64,000 bases of DNA from Burkholderiales bacterium (lineage in GTDB: Bacteria > Pseudomonadota > Gammaproteobacteria > Burkholderiales > SG8-41). Below, piece after piece: positions 47,529 through 56,959 of this stretch; positions within the stretch are counted from its first letter, which is position 1; each line of letters opens with the position of its first letter. The stretch is taken from assembly GCA_019634975.1 (NCBI GenBank), contig JAHCAI010000003.1:62001-126000 (forward strand). The letters are read 5' to 3'. The notes under the pieces were generated by a model. It worked only from the letters and a program-made list of their open reading frames with translations. It did not search any database and had not been told where the DNA came from. The translations under genes were made by a program, and so were the position numbers.

Positions 47529-47933
47529 CGCGGGGACAAGACGACTTTGCCCGACCGGCAGCCGGCACTGCGGGTGATTCCGATGCCCTCGGATGCCAAC
47601 CATACCGGGGATATTTTCGGCGGCTGGATCATGGCGCAGGTGGACCTTGCGGGCAGCGTGCCGGCAACGCGGCTGGCGCAGGGCAGGATCGCGACGGTGG
47701 CGGTGAATTCCTTCGTGTTCCGCCAGCCGGTGTTCGTCGGCGACGTGGTCAGCTTCTATGCCGAAGTGGTCAAGGTCGGGCGCACCTCGATCACCGTCGA
47801 TGTGCAGGTCTATGCCCAGCGCCGGCCCGAACGCGAGGAATGCGTCAAGGTCACGGAAGCCATCCTGACCTATGTCGCCGTCGACAACCAGCGCCGTCCG
47901 CGTGTGGTGTCTTCGCCACAGGCGGATGGCTGA
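47517..47933 (+). CDS. Hotdog-fold acyl-CoA thioesterase (YciA-like)
   Basis: A 138-residue acyl-CoA thioesterase. MPSDANHTGDIFGGWIMAQ near residue 23 carries the catalytic Asn/Asp region. VAVNSFVFRQPVFVGDVVSFYAEVV is the hotdog central helix and strand. It hydrolyses acyl-CoA to keep free CoA in balance. The first codons lie in a heptamer repeat, and no normal ribosome-binding site is visible, so translation may depend on the repeat or on coupling to the synthetase gene 30 bases upstream. Confidence 0.88.
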   Translation: MSDERGDKTTLPDRQPALRVIPMPSDANHTGDIFGGWIMAQVDLAGSVPATRLAQGRIATVAVNSFVFRQPVFVGDVVSFYAEVVKVGRTSITVDVQVYAQRRPEREECVKVTEAILTYVAVDNQRRPRVVSSPQADG

Positions 47934-47947
47934 GCCCGGTGTTCGGG

Positions 47948-47975
47948 TTGAAATTGCACGCGTCCTGCGTAACAT
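47948..47975 (+). promoter_or_regulatory. Candidate sigma-70 promoter for fadL
   Basis: TTGAAA (47948-47953), a 16-base spacer and TAACAT (47970-47975) lie about 73 bases upstream of the FadL start. The match is moderate. It would allow fadL to be expressed apart from the preceding operon. Confidence 0.4.
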
Positions 47976-48047
47976 GGCGATGAGCAGGCAGCGCGAGGGA
48001 CATCGCGCGCCCCCATAAACTGACAGGGATAACCCCGGGAGAGAGTA

Positions 48048-49298
48048 ATGAAAAATATCAATAAAATCATATACTTATCAGTATCTGTGGCGCTCGCGGC
48101 GATGGCGGGGCCGGCGGCTGCCGGCGGCTTCGGCATCGGCACCCAGAGCGGCAGCGGCACCGGCAACGCTTTTGCCGGCGGTGCTGCGGCGGCTGACGAT
48201 TCCAGCGTCGCCTGGTACAACCCCGCGGCGATGACGCTGCTCAACACCAACCGCCAGGCTACCGCGGCGATCCACCTGGTCAAACCCTCGTTCAAGTTCA
48301 CCAACAACGGATCCACGGGCGCCTTTGCCGCGCCGGGTACCGGCAACGGTGGCGACGGCGGCGACTGGGCGGCGATTCCCAACGGCTTCTACACGATGAC
48401 GGTCAATCCGCGGCTCAAGTTCGGGCTCGCGGTGAACGTACCCTTCGGGCTTGCCACCGAGTACGACCCGGGCTGGCGCGGCCGCTTCACCGGGGTGGAA
48501 TCGGCGATCCAGGCGCTGAACATCAACCCTTCAGTGGGTTACAAGGTCAATGACAACTTCTCGATCGGCGGCGGCATCAGCGTGCAGCACATCAAGGCCA
48601 CGCTGTCCGGCGTGAGTGCTGCCGGGCTGGTCACCAACAAGGGCGACGACATCGGCTTCGGCTACAACATCGGCCTGATCGCCCAGCTCTCGCCGACGAC
48701 CCGCCTTGGCGCGACCTACCGCTCGGCAATCGATTACACCCTCGAAGGCACGGTGACGGTGTCCGGCCTCGGCGCGGCCAACGGCAACATCAAGGCCGAC
48801 CTCAAGGTGCCGGATTCGGCTTCGGTGAGCCTGTTCAGCACGGTCAGCCCGAAATGGGAACTGATGGCCGACATCACCTGGACCGGCTGGAGCAGCATCA
48901 AGCGCCTGGACATCATCCGCACCTCGGCCTCGGCCGGCGGCGCCGTCGGCAGCACGGTGTCTTCGCTGCTGTTCAACTGGAAGGACACGATACGCTTCGG
49001 CGTCGGCGCCAACTACAAGTTGAACGAGCAGACCAAGCTGCGCTTCGGTGTCGCGCTAGACCCCACGCCCACCAACGACATCGACCGCACGCCGCGGCTG
49101 CCCGACCAGGATCGCACCTGGGTGGCGTTTGGCGTGCAGTACAAGCCCTCAAAGCAGGGCATCCTAGATGTGGGCTATGCCCATGAATTCATCAAGGATT
49201 CGGGCATCAGGACCACAGTCACCGGGGCCGGTACCCTGATCGGCAGCTTCAAGAACCGGGCCGACATCCTGTCAGTCCAGTACTCGCACGCATTCTGA
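48048..49298 (+). CDS. fadL: FadL-type long-chain fatty-acid outer membrane channel
   Basis: A 416-residue outer-membrane beta barrel. The signal peptide begins KNINKIIYLSVSVALAAMAG and ends near residue 25. The mature N-terminus GGFGIGTQSGSGTGNAFAGG and DDSSVAWYNPAAMTLL are diagnostic of FadL, whose N-terminal hatch plugs the channel. The C-terminus ends with Phe (QYSHAF), the usual outer-membrane sorting signal. GGGAGAGAG precedes the ATG. Codons 3-11 fall in the AT-rich 24-bp repeat and use rare AT-rich codons, unlike the rest of the gene. Confidence 0.93.
   Translation: MKNINKIIYLSVSVALAAMAGPAAAGGFGIGTQSGSGTGNAFAGGAAAADDSSVAWYNPAAMTLLNTNRQATAAIHLVKPSFKFTNNGSTGAFAAPGTGNGGDGGDWAAIPNGFYTMTVNPRLKFGLAVNVPFGLATEYDPGWRGRFTGVESAIQALNINPSVGYKVNDNFSIGGGISVQHIKATLSGVSAAGLVTNKGDDIGFGYNIGLIAQLSPTTRLGATYRSAIDYTLEGTVTVSGLGAANGNIKADLKVPDSASVSLFSTVSPKWELMADITWTGWSSIKRLDIIRTSASAGGAVGSTVSSLLFNWKDTIRFGVGANYKLNEQTKLRFGVALDPTPTNDIDRTPRLPDQDRTWVAFGVQYKPSKQGILDVGYAHEFIKDSGIRTTVTGAGTLIGSFKNRADILSVQYSHAF
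48055..48078 (+). repeat. 24-bp AT-rich repeat, copy e (inside fadL codons)
   Basis: ATATCAATAAAATCA, TA, TACTTAT, a perfect match to the consensus, here lying within codons 3-11 of the FadL signal peptide. It is the only strong copy inside coding sequence. Confidence 0.85.
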
Positions 49299-49319
49299 GC
49301 GCGGCGGCCTTCGGTCAAG

Positions 49320-49350
49320 CCGGGTGGCCCGCGCCACCCGGTTTTCTTTT
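49320..49350 (+). terminator. Rho-independent terminator after fadL
   Basis: CCGGGTGGC (49320-49328), loop CCGC and GCCACCCGG (49333-49341) form a nine-bp perfect stem, followed by TTTTCTTTT. It separates fadL from the FadN-type gene. Confidence 0.88.
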
Positions 49351-49412
49351 GCGGGGCCGGGCCGCGTAAAATGGCACGGACCTGATCCACACTGCTTTCA
49401 TCCGAGGTTGCC

Positions 49413-51908
49413 ATGTCCGCAAAATCCCCCCTGCTGGTGCGCAAGGTTGCCGTCCTCGGCGCCGGCGTCATGGGCGCACAGATCGCCGCGCACCTGATCA
49501 ATGCCAGGGTGCCCGTCCTGCTGTTTGAACTGGCGGCGAAGGAGGGTGATCCCGACGGCAATGTGCTGAAGGCGATCGCCAACCTGAAGAAGCTCGAGCC
49601 CAGTCCGCTGGCGCTGAAAGACCACGCCGACCTCATCGAGGCCGCAAACTACGACCAGCACCTCGACCGGCTCGCCGATTGCGACATTGTCATCGAGGCG
49701 ATTTCCGAGCGCATGGACTGGAAGGCCGATCTCTACCGCAAGGTCGCGCCGCATCTCGGCGAGCACACCATCTTCGCCAGCAACACCTCGGGCCTGTCGA
49801 TCAACAGGCTGGCCGAGGTGTTCCCGGAGCAGCAGCGCCACCGCTTCTGCGGTGTGCATTTCTTCAATCCGCCGCGCTACATGCACCTGGTCGAGCTGAT
49901 CGCCTGCAACGGTACCGACGCCGGCATCCTCGATGAGCTGGAGCGCTTCCTGGTGACGACGCTGGGCAAGGGGGTGGTGCGCGCGAAGGATACGCCCAAC
50001 TTCATCGCCAACCGTGTCGGCGTGTTCTCGATGCTGGCCACGCTGCACCATGCCGAGCGCCTTGCGATCGGCTTTGACACGGTCGATGCGCTGACCGGGC
50101 CGCTGGTCGGCCGCCCGAAAAGCGCAACCTTCCGTACCGCCGACGTGGTCGGCCTCGATACCTTTGCACATGTCGTGCACACCATGCGCGACACGCTGCC
50201 CGATGACCCCTGGCACCGCTACTACGGCATCCCGGCATGGATGCAGCAGCTGATCGACGCCGGCGCGCTGGGCCAGAAAACGCGCAAGGGTGTCTACCAG
50301 AAGGTGGGGCGCGACATCCAGGTGCTCGACCTCAAGACCGGCGCTTACCGTGTGTCCGACGGCAAGGCCGACGAGGCGGTGGTTGAAATCCTGAAGAACA
50401 AGAACGCCGCGGAACGTTTCGCGCAGTTGCATGCATCGAGCCACCCGCAGGCGCAGTTCATCTGGTCGATTTTCCGCGACAGCTTCCATTACTGCGCGCT
50501 GCACCTGGAGAGCATTGCCCACAATGCGCGCGACCTCGACTTCGCGATCCGCTGGGGTTTCGGCTGGGACAGCGGGCCTTTCGAGATCTGGCAGTCCGCC
50601 GGCTGGCCGCAGATCGCGCGCTGGATCGCCGACGACATCGCCGCCGGCAAGACCATGGCCGCGGCGCCGCTGCCGGCCTGGGTCACCGACTCCTCGCGCA
50701 GCGGCGTGCATACCGCAGCCGGCTCCTGGTCACCGGTGACGCAGGATTACCAGCCGCGCTCCAAACTTCCGGTCTACCGGCGCCAGCCCTTTCCGGACAG
50801 GCTGCTCGGCGAGGCGCGAAGCTACGGCACGACGATATTCGAGACCGAGGGCGTGCGTTGCTGGCATACGGGTGACGACATTGCGATTGTCAGCTTCAAG
50901 AGCCGCATGCATGCCATCGGCGACGACGTGCTGCAGGGCGTGCAGCAGGCGATCGATGAGGCCGAGCGCAATTACGCCGGGCTGGTGATCTGGCAGACCG
51001 AGCCGCCGTTTTCGGTGGGCGCCAACCTGAAGAAAACCAGCGGCAGCGGCAGCAAGGCGCCGCCGGCACCTCCCTCCGCACTGGGCAAGCTGTTCAAGAA
51101 CTTCAAACGCGAAGCCGAGTCGCTGGCGCTGAGAGCGGCGCGCCAGCTGGGTGTTGCCGACCAGCTGATGGCCGGCAAGCTCGCCGAGGTCGAGCACCTG
51201 GTCGAGCAGTTCCAGGCGACCACGCAGATGCTCAAGTACTCGATGGTGCCGACGGTAGCCGCGGTCGACGGGCTGGCGCTGGGCGGCGGCTGCGAATTCA
51301 TCATGCACTGCGACCGCGCGGTGGCGACGCTGGAGAGCTATATCGGCCTGGTCGAAGTCGGCGTCGGCCTGCTGCCCGCCGGCGGCGGCTGCAAGGAATT
51401 CGCAATGCGCGCCGCGGCGGAGGCGAAAGGCGGCGACATCGCGCCGTTCCTGCAGAAATACTTCAAGGCGGTGGCGATGGCCGAAGTCGGGCGCAGCGCC
51501 GAGCACGCGCGCGAGCTCGGCTACCTGCGCGCGACAGACCGCGTGGTGATGAACCGCTTCGAATTGCTGGAAATCGCCAAGGCCGAGGCCCGGGCACTGG
51601 CCGCCGCCGGCTACCGCCCGCCGCTGCGCGCCAGGGCGATCCCGGTGCTCGGCCGCAGCGGCATCTCCACCATCCGCGCTTTCGTCGAGAACATGCACGC
51701 CGGCGGCCACATCTCCGACCATGACCGCCTGATCGCGACCCGGGTGGCGACGGTCATGTGCGGCGGCGACATCGAGGGCGGCAGCCTCGTTGACGAACAG
51801 TGGCTGCTCGATCTCGAGCGCCGGCATTTCATGGAACTGATCGCGACCGAGAAGAGCCAGGCGCGGATCGAACACATGCTGAAGACGGGCAAGCCGCTTA
51901 GGAACTAG
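49413..51908 (+). CDS. 3-Hydroxyacyl-CoA dehydrogenase/enoyl-CoA hydratase (FadN type)
   Basis: An 831-residue bifunctional beta-oxidation enzyme. The N-terminal dehydrogenase half starts VAVLGAGVMGAQIAAHL. It contains the catalytic CGVHFFNPPRYMHLVELI near residue 147 and a second dehydrogenase C-domain around residues 190-400. The enoyl-CoA hydratase part is C-terminal: VDGLALGGGCEFIMHCDRAV near residue 619 and GLVEVGVGLLPAGGG. This order (dehydrogenase first) is the FadN type, not FadB. The thiolase gene follows after a heptamer array. Confidence 0.9.
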   Translation: MSAKSPLLVRKVAVLGAGVMGAQIAAHLINARVPVLLFELAAKEGDPDGNVLKAIANLKKLEPSPLALKDHADLIEAANYDQHLDRLADCDIVIEAISERMDWKADLYRKVAPHLGEHTIFASNTSGLSINRLAEVFPEQQRHRFCGVHFFNPPRYMHLVELIACNGTDAGILDELERFLVTTLGKGVVRAKDTPNFIANRVGVFSMLATLHHAERLAIGFDTVDALTGPLVGRPKSATFRTADVVGLDTFAHVVHTMRDTLPDDPWHRYYGIPAWMQQLIDAGALGQKTRKGVYQKVGRDIQVLDLKTGAYRVSDGKADEAVVEILKNKNAAERFAQLHASSHPQAQFIWSIFRDSFHYCALHLESIAHNARDLDFAIRWGFGWDSGPFEIWQSAGWPQIARWIADDIAAGKTMAAAPLPAWVTDSSRSGVHTAAGSWSPVTQDYQPRSKLPVYRRQPFPDRLLGEARSYGTTIFETEGVRCWHTGDDIAIVSFKSRMHAIGDDVLQGVQQAIDEAERNYAGLVIWQTEPPFSVGANLKKTSGSGSKAPPAPPSALGKLFKNFKREAESLALRAARQLGVADQLMAGKLAEVEHLVEQFQATTQMLKYSMVPTVAAVDGLALGGGCEFIMHCDRAVATLESYIGLVEVGVGLLPAGGGCKEFAMRAAAEAKGGDIAPFLQKYFKAVAMAEVGRSAEHARELGYLRATDRVVMNRFELLEIAKAEARALAAAGYRPPLRARAIPVLGRSGISTIRAFVENMHAGGHISDHDRLIATRVATVMCGGDIEGGSLVDEQWLLDLERRHFMELIATEKSQARIEHMLKTGKPLRN

Positions 51909-52020
51909 TGATTGGTAATTGGTGACTGGTGATTGGTAAAGGCGGTCATTGGTGACGGGTTGTGGGCAGGCGGGAAACTGGCCTGCCAATTACCAATTAC
52001 CAGTCACCCATTACCCGTAA
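51909..52020. repeat. Heptamer hairpin array H3
   Basis: TGATTGG, TAATTGG, TGACTGG and TGATTGG (51909-51936), a longer centre, then CCAATTA, CCAATTA, CCAGTCA and CCCATTA plus CCCGTAA (51986-52020). It fills the gap between the FadN-type gene and the thiolase gene, leaving room only for the thiolase ribosome-binding site. Confidence 0.72.
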
Positions 52021-52054
52021 TCCGCAACAAGATCGCTCCGCAGGAGGCACGTAA

Positions 52055-53254
52055 ATGACCCGACAAATCCAGGACGCCTACATCGTCGCCGCCACCCGCA
52101 CTGCCGTGGGCAAGGCGCCGCGCGGCATGTACAAAAACACCCGGCCTGACGATCTGCTGGCGCATGCGCTGAGGTCCGCCGTGGCGCAGTGCCCGGGGCT
52201 GGATCCGCGGGAGATCGGTGACGTCATCGCCGGCTGCGCGATGCCGGAGGGCGAGCAGGGCATGAACGTCGCCCGGGTGGCGCTGCTGCTCGCGGGACTG
52301 CCCGACACCGTGCCGGGCATGACCCTGAACCGCTTCTGCTCGTCCGGTCTGCAGGCCGTGGCCGATGCCGCGGCGCGCATCCGCCTGGGCGAGGCGGAGG
52401 TCATGATCGCCGCCGGCACCGAGAGCATGAGCATGGTGCCCATGGGTGGCAACAAGCCGAGTTTCAGCCCGGCGATTTTCGAGAAGGACGCCAACGTCGC
52501 GATTGCCTACGGCATGGGCATCACCGCCGAGCGGGTTGCCGCGCAATGGAAAGTCAGCCGCGAGGACCAGGATCTGTTCGCCGCGGAGAGCCATCGCCGC
52601 GCAGTGTGGGCCGCGGACAGCGGCGAATTCCGTGATGAGATCTCCCCCTACGAAATCACGGAGAAACTGCCTGACCTCAACGCCCGCGCGGTTGCCGTCA
52701 AGACGCGCAAGGCCGGGCAGGACGAGGGGCCGCGCCGCGACACCTCGGTCGAGGCGCTGGCGAAGCTGAAGCCGGCCTTTGCCGCCAAGGGCAGCGTCAC
52801 CGCCGGCAACAGCTCGCAGATGTCGGATGGCGCTGCGGCAGTGGTGCTGATGAGCGAGGCAGCAGTCAAGCGTTATGGGCTCAAACCGCTGGGCCGCTTT
52901 GCCGGCTATGCGGTGGCCGGCGTGGCGCCGGAGGTGATGGGCATCGGCCCGGTGCAGGCGATTCCGAAGGTGCTGGCGCAGGCGGGGCTCAAGCAGGAAC
53001 AGATCGACTGGATCGAACTCAACGAGGCTTTCGCCGCGCAGTCGCTGGCGGTGATGCGCGAGCTGAAGCTCGATCCGGCCAGGGTCAACCCGCTGGGCGG
53101 TGCCATCGCGCTGGGTCATCCGCTGGGCGCCACCGGTGCCATCCGCACCGCGACGCTGCTGCACGGCCTGCGCCGCCACAAGAAACGTTACGGCATGGTC
53201 ACCATGTGCATCGGCACCGGCATGGGGGCGGCAGGGGTGTTTGAGAGTCTTTAG
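52055..53254 (+). CDS. fadA: Acetyl-CoA acyltransferase (thiolase)
   Basis: A 399-residue thiolase that cleaves 3-ketoacyl-CoA in the last step of beta-oxidation. The nucleophile Cys is in [10 protein letters not shown] near residue 92. [20 protein letters not shown] (His near 353) and [10 protein letters not shown] (second Cys near 385) complete the active site. CAGGAGG lies upstream of the ATG. It is paired with the FadN-type gene, giving a full FadN-FadA module. Confidence 0.94.
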   Translation: MTRQIQDAYIVAATRTAVGKAPRGMYKNTRPDDLLAHALRSAVAQCPGLDPREIGDVIAGCAMPEGEQGMNVARVALLLAGLPDTVPGMTLNRFCSSGLQAVADAAARIRLGEAEVMIAAGTESMSMVPMGGNKPSFSPAIFEKDANVAIAYGMGITAERVAAQWKVSREDQDLFAAESHRRAVWAADSGEFRDEISPYEITEKLPDLNARAVAVKTRKAGQDEGPRRDTSVEALAKLKPAFAAKGSVTAGNSSQMSDGAAAVVLMSEAAVKRYGLKPLGRFAGYAVAGVAPEVMGIGPVQAIPKVLAQAGLKQEQIDWIELNEAFAAQSLAVMRELKLDPARVNPLGGAIALGHPLGATGAIRTATLLHGLRRHKKRYGMVTMCIGTGMGAAGVFESL

Positions 53255-53305
53255 AAATCGACCATTGAAATGGTCGCCTTGGGCGACAACGCTTTTCTCA
53301 AGTAT

Positions 53306-53444
53306 CGTCATTCCGGCCAAGCGTAGCGCGCTCCCGGGAAGTCCCCTTGGGGGGGCGATCCGCAATCCATGTTGCGCGGCAATAAAATTCCTGGATTCCG
53401 GCGCTTCCCCCGAGGGACTTCCTTCGGGGCGTGCCGGAATGACG
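53306..53444. repeat. CGTCATTCCGGC inverted repeat element R1
   Basis: CGTCATTCCGGC (53306-53317) and GCCGGAATGACG (53433-53444) are perfect inverse ends. Between them lie GGGAAGTCCCC- and GGGACTTCC-type stretches facing each other. About 55 bases of its right half, read in reverse, match the element at 56820. A short hairpin GACCATT-GA-AATGGTC precedes it at 53260-53275. Confidence 0.65.
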
Positions 53445-53505
53445 GGCATTGAGTCGCGGGTGTCCGGATGATCCCGGAGGGTGAGCGGCTTGGTCCTGGC
53501 GTGCG

Positions 53506-55053
53506 TCAGCGGATGACGTCGATCGGTCCCGGCCGCGCGATGCCGAAGCCCTGGGCGTAGTCGATGCCGATTTCGCGCAGTTTTTCCAGCGTGCGGTCGT
53601 CCTCGACGAACTCGGCGATGGTGCGCACGCCGAGCTTCTGGCAGACGCCGACGATCGCGCGCAGCTTGTTGAGGTCGCCCGGGGTCTTGAACATGTTCTG
53701 GATGATCACGCCGTCGATCTTGATGTAATCGAGTGCCAGCCCGCTGAGATGGGAGAAGGACAGCTTGACGCTGCCGAAGGCATCCGCGGTGAAGCGGCAA
53801 CCCGCCGGCTTCAGCGCGGCGATGAAGCGCGCGACATTGTCGTGGTTGCTGATGGTTTCCAGCTCGCCGACCTCGAAGCAGAGCCGGTTGGCCGCGAACT
53901 TGGTGCGGTGCAGCTCGGCGCGCACGAAACGCGCGAATTCGGGATTGCTGAGTGCCGCGTCCGACAGATTCACGCAGAACAGGGGCATGGTCCAGGCGGG
54001 GTCTGCCTTCTGCTTTGCCGTTGCCCAGCTGATTACCTTGCGCACCACCCAGCGGTCGATGTCCTCGGTGAGGCCGAACTGCTCGGCAATCGGGATGAAA
54101 CCCCCGGGGGGCAGCAGGTTGTCCTCCTCCTCGCGCAGGCGCAGCAGGATCTCGAAGCAGCCGTGCTCGAAGGGCAGGCTGCGCAGCGGCAGGATTTTCT
54201 GCGCGAACAGCAGGAATTCATCCTCGCTTTGCAGCGCCCGGACCAGCTTGGCATGCGGATCCTCGTTGCCGGTCAGCTGGTCGCTCAGCGAATGCAGATA
54301 GAACGTCTCGCCAAATTCATCGGTGATCGCGGCGCGGGGTGCCGAGCGGGTGGCCGATGGCGGTGGTAGCGTCGTTTCGGCGGCTGCCGGAGCGGGCACG
54401 GTCCTGCCGGCCTGCTCCGAGAGCATCAGGATGTAGAAGCCCTGCGCCTGCGGGCTGTCCGGCGGCCAGGGCACCTGTTTGACGAGGTAGCTGGACGAAC
54501 TGCCGTCCGCGGCCGACCACGCCATGCTGTAGCTGACCATCGCGCCGGCCAGCGTCTCGTGGAAGCGCGGCAGCAGCACGGGGTACTCGCGCGGCGCGAC
54601 ATCGCGCAGCAGCTGGCCGTTGATGCGATCGGCCGGCCAGTCGGTGAGTTTCAGGAAGGCACGGTTGTGCTGGCGAATGCGCAGGTCGCGGTCGATGTAG
54701 AGCAGGGGCGTCGGCTGCAGGTCGTGGATCATCCGCGCGCGCTCGTCGGCGACCTTCAGGGCTTCCTCGGCAACCCGCGCGCGCTGCTTTTCGTGATCCA
54801 GCAGCTCCCGCGTGCGCTCCAGCTGGCGCGTGCGCCGAGCGACCACCCATTCCGACTTCGAGGCCTGACTTGCCAGCGACAGGATCGCCGCGAACAGGAT
54901 GCCGCCGAGGAAGGTCAGCCACTGCAGGTCGAACAGCGTGAACTGGATCGTGATCACCAGAACCGCGCCGAGCACCAGCGTCAGCAGCACCGACAGCACC
55001 AGCTGCACCGGCCGCCGGTAGACGAAGGCCAGCAGTCCGTAAAGGATTCTCAT
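53506..55053 (-). CDS. Membrane protein with PAS and degenerate EAL domain
   Basis: A 515-residue protein. Two N-terminal helices (residues 10-60) are followed by a coiled coil (about 70-110), a PAS-like domain (LLYIDRDLRIRQHNRAFL) and a C-terminal EAL domain (about 280-510). The EAL domain is degenerate: the first motif reads EILLRL instead of EALLR, and the metal-binding DDFG motif reads ADAFGS. FCVNLSD, DYIKIDG and EFVEDD remain. A c-di-GMP binding or protein-interaction role is more likely than catalysis. The ATG at 55053 is preferred. Confidence 0.85.
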   Translation of the reverse strand: MRILYGLLAFVYRRPVQLVLSVLLTLVLGAVLVITIQFTLFDLQWLTFLGGILFAAILSLASQASKSEWVVARRTRQLERTRELLDHEKQRARVAEEALKVADERARMIHDLQPTPLLYIDRDLRIRQHNRAFLKLTDWPADRINGQLLRDVAPREYPVLLPRFHETLAGAMVSYSMAWSAADGSSSSYLVKQVPWPPDSPQAQGFYILMLSEQAGRTVPAPAAAETTLPPPSATRSAPRAAITDEFGETFYLHSLSDQLTGNEDPHAKLVRALQSEDEFLLFAQKILPLRSLPFEHGCFEILLRLREEEDNLLPPGGFIPIAEQFGLTEDIDRWVVRKVISWATAKQKADPAWTMPLFCVNLSDAALSNPEFARFVRAELHRTKFAANRLCFEVGELETISNHDNVARFIAALKPAGCRFTADAFGSVKLSFSHLSGLALDYIKIDGVIIQNMFKTPGDLNKLRAIVGVCQKLGVRTIAEFVEDDRTLEKLREIGIDYAQGFGIARPGPIDVIR

Positions 55054-55085
55054 GGCGGGCTGTCGGTTGCGGCAGGGGGTCCGCG

Positions 55086-56747
55086 CTACATGTTCGGATA
55101 ATTCGGACCGCCGCCGCCTTCGGGCGTGACCCACACAATGTTCTGCGTCGGGTCCTTGATGTCGCAGGTCTTGCAGTGCACGCAGTTCTGGGCGTTGATC
55201 TGCAGCCGCGGATTACCGCCGTCGTCGTCGCGCACGATCTCATAGACCCCGGCCGGGCAGTAACGCTGCTCCGGTGCATCATACAGCGCGAGGTTGACGT
55301 TGACCGGCACCGAGGCATCCTTCAGCGTCAGGTGCGCCGGCTGGTCTTCATTGTGGTTGGTGTTGGAAATGAACACCGAGGACAGCCGGTCGAAGGTCAG
55401 CACGCCGTCGGGTTTGGGGTAGACAATCGGCTCACACTCGGTCTTGCGTTTGAGTGTCTCGTGGTCGGCGTGATCGTGATGCAGCGTCCACGGAGCCTTG
55501 CCGCGGAACAGCACCTGGTCGATGCCCACCATCAGTGTTCCGGTGTAGAGGCCCTTGCTCATCCAGGGCTTGAAGTTGCGCGCCTTGTGCAGTTCCTCAT
55601 GCAGCCAGCTTGCCTTGAAGGCCTCGGGATAGACGGACAGTTCGGCCGGCGGGTTGTCGTTACCCAGGGCCGCAAAGGCCGCCTCGGCAGCGAGCATGCC
55701 GGACTTGATCGCGGCATGGCTGCCCTTGATGCGCGAGGTGTTGAGGAAGCCCGCGTCATCACCGACCAGGCAGCCGCCGGGGAAGGTGAGCTTCGGCAGC
55801 GACTGCAGGCCGCCGGCGGAAATCGCCCGAGCGCCGTAGGCGATGCGCTTGCCGCCTTCGAGGAACTTGCGGATTTCCGGATGGGTCTTGTAGCGCTGGA
55901 ATTCCTCGTAGGGGCTGAGGTAGGGGTTGCTGTAGCCGAGGCCGACGACAAAGCCGACGGCGACCAGGTTGTCTTCGAGGTGATAGAAAAAGGAGCCGCC
56001 GTAGGTGTCGCTCGCCAGCGGCCAGCCGGCGGTGTGCATCACCAGGCCGGGCTGGTGCATCTCGGGCTTGATCTCCCACAATTCCTTGAGGCCGATGCCG
56101 TAAACCTGCGGATCGACGCCGTCGCGCAGCCTGAAGTGCGCCTGCAGCTGCTTGCCAAGGTGGCCACGGCAGCCCTCGGCGAAGAAAGTGTACCTGGCAT
56201 GCAGTTCCATGCCGGGCTGGTGGGCTTCCGTGGGCTGTCCGTCCTTGCCGATGCCCATGTCGCCGGTGGCGACACCCTTGACGCGGCCGGTCTCGTCGAA
56301 CAGCGCCTCGGCGGCGGCAAAGCCGGGGAAAATCTCCACGCCCAGCGCCTCCGCCTGCTGGCCCAGCCAGCGCGTGACGTTGGCGAGGCTGATCACGTAA
56401 TTGCCGTGGTTCTGGAAACACTGCGGCAGCAGCGCCGAGGGCACCTTGAAGCTGCCGGTTTCGGTGAGGAACATGAAGCGATCCTCGCTGACCGGCGTGT
56501 TGAGCGGCGCGTCCTTCTCCTTCCAGTCCGGAATCAGTTCATTCAGCGCGATCGGGTCCATCACCGCGCCGGAGAGGATGTGCGCGCCGACCTCGGAGCC
56601 TTTTTCGAGCACGCAGACGCCGACCTCGCGGCCCTGTTCCGCCGCCAGCTGTTTCAGGCGGATTGCCGCGCCGAGTCCCGCAGGTCCCGCGCCGACGATG
56701 ACGACGTCGTACTCCATGGCTTCGCGTTCGGCCATTTCTCGCTCCAT
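55086..56747 (-). CDS. Electron transfer flavoprotein-ubiquinone oxidoreductase
   Basis: A 553-residue membrane-bound flavoprotein that takes electrons from ETF, reduced by FadE and similar enzymes, and gives them to ubiquinone. The FAD motif [17 protein letters not shown] starts near residue 16, and [18 protein letters not shown] follows. The [14 protein letters not shown] stretch is typical. The C-terminal iron-sulfur segment has [16 protein letters not shown] and ends [10 protein letters not shown]. It completes the respiratory link for the beta-oxidation genes on the other strand. ATGs at codons 1 and 5 are possible. Confidence 0.95.
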   Translation of the reverse strand: MEREMAEREAMEYDVVIVGAGPAGLGAAIRLKQLAAEQGREVGVCVLEKGSEVGAHILSGAVMDPIALNELIPDWKEKDAPLNTPVSEDRFMFLTETGSFKVPSALLPQCFQNHGNYVISLANVTRWLGQQAEALGVEIFPGFAAAEALFDETGRVKGVATGDMGIGKDGQPTEAHQPGMELHARYTFFAEGCRGHLGKQLQAHFRLRDGVDPQVYGIGLKELWEIKPEMHQPGLVMHTAGWPLASDTYGGSFFYHLEDNLVAVGFVVGLGYSNPYLSPYEEFQRYKTHPEIRKFLEGGKRIAYGARAISAGGLQSLPKLTFPGGCLVGDDAGFLNTSRIKGSHAAIKSGMLAAEAAFAALGNDNPPAELSVYPEAFKASWLHEELHKARNFKPWMSKGLYTGTLMVGIDQVLFRGKAPWTLHHDHADHETLKRKTECEPIVYPKPDGVLTFDRLSSVFISNTNHNEDQPAHLTLKDASVPVNVNLALYDAPEQRYCPAGVYEIVRDDDGGNPRLQINAQNCVHCKTCDIKDPTQNIVWVTPEGGGGPNYPNM

Positions 56748-56819
56748 GTGGATGATTTAACGGGGATTATAACCCCGCACCTGCGGTGAACCGGTCGCAG
56801 GGCCGGTCCTTGCCCCGAT

Positions 56820-56874
56820 CGTCATTCCGGCGCGCCCCGAAGGAAGTCCCCTTGGGGGATACGCCGGAATCCAG
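56820..56874 (+). repeat. CGTCATTCCGG element R2
   Basis: A 55-base stretch beginning CGTCATTCCGGCGCGCCCCG and ending CGCCGGAATCCAGG. It matches the reverse complement of the right half of R1, apart from short differences in the middle. It lies in the gap between ETF-QO and hpnE; the remainder of that gap shows a further GGATTCCGGCC fragment. Confidence 0.65.
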
Positions 56875-56959
56875 GGCAGTCGTCGCACAATGGCCACGGT
56901 GGTCCCGGATTCCGGCCTTTGGCCGTCCTCCGGGCTACGCGGTATCGACGGCCCGGTGT

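Noticed and set aside
45607..47568. Minus-strand open frame of 653 codons opposite the acyl-CoA synthetase
   Set aside because: Composition is His/Gln/Arg-rich and lacks motifs, while the synthetase is unambiguous.
53260..53290. Rho-independent terminator after fadA
   Set aside because: Short hairpins are present but no T-run follows directly, so the evidence is too weak.
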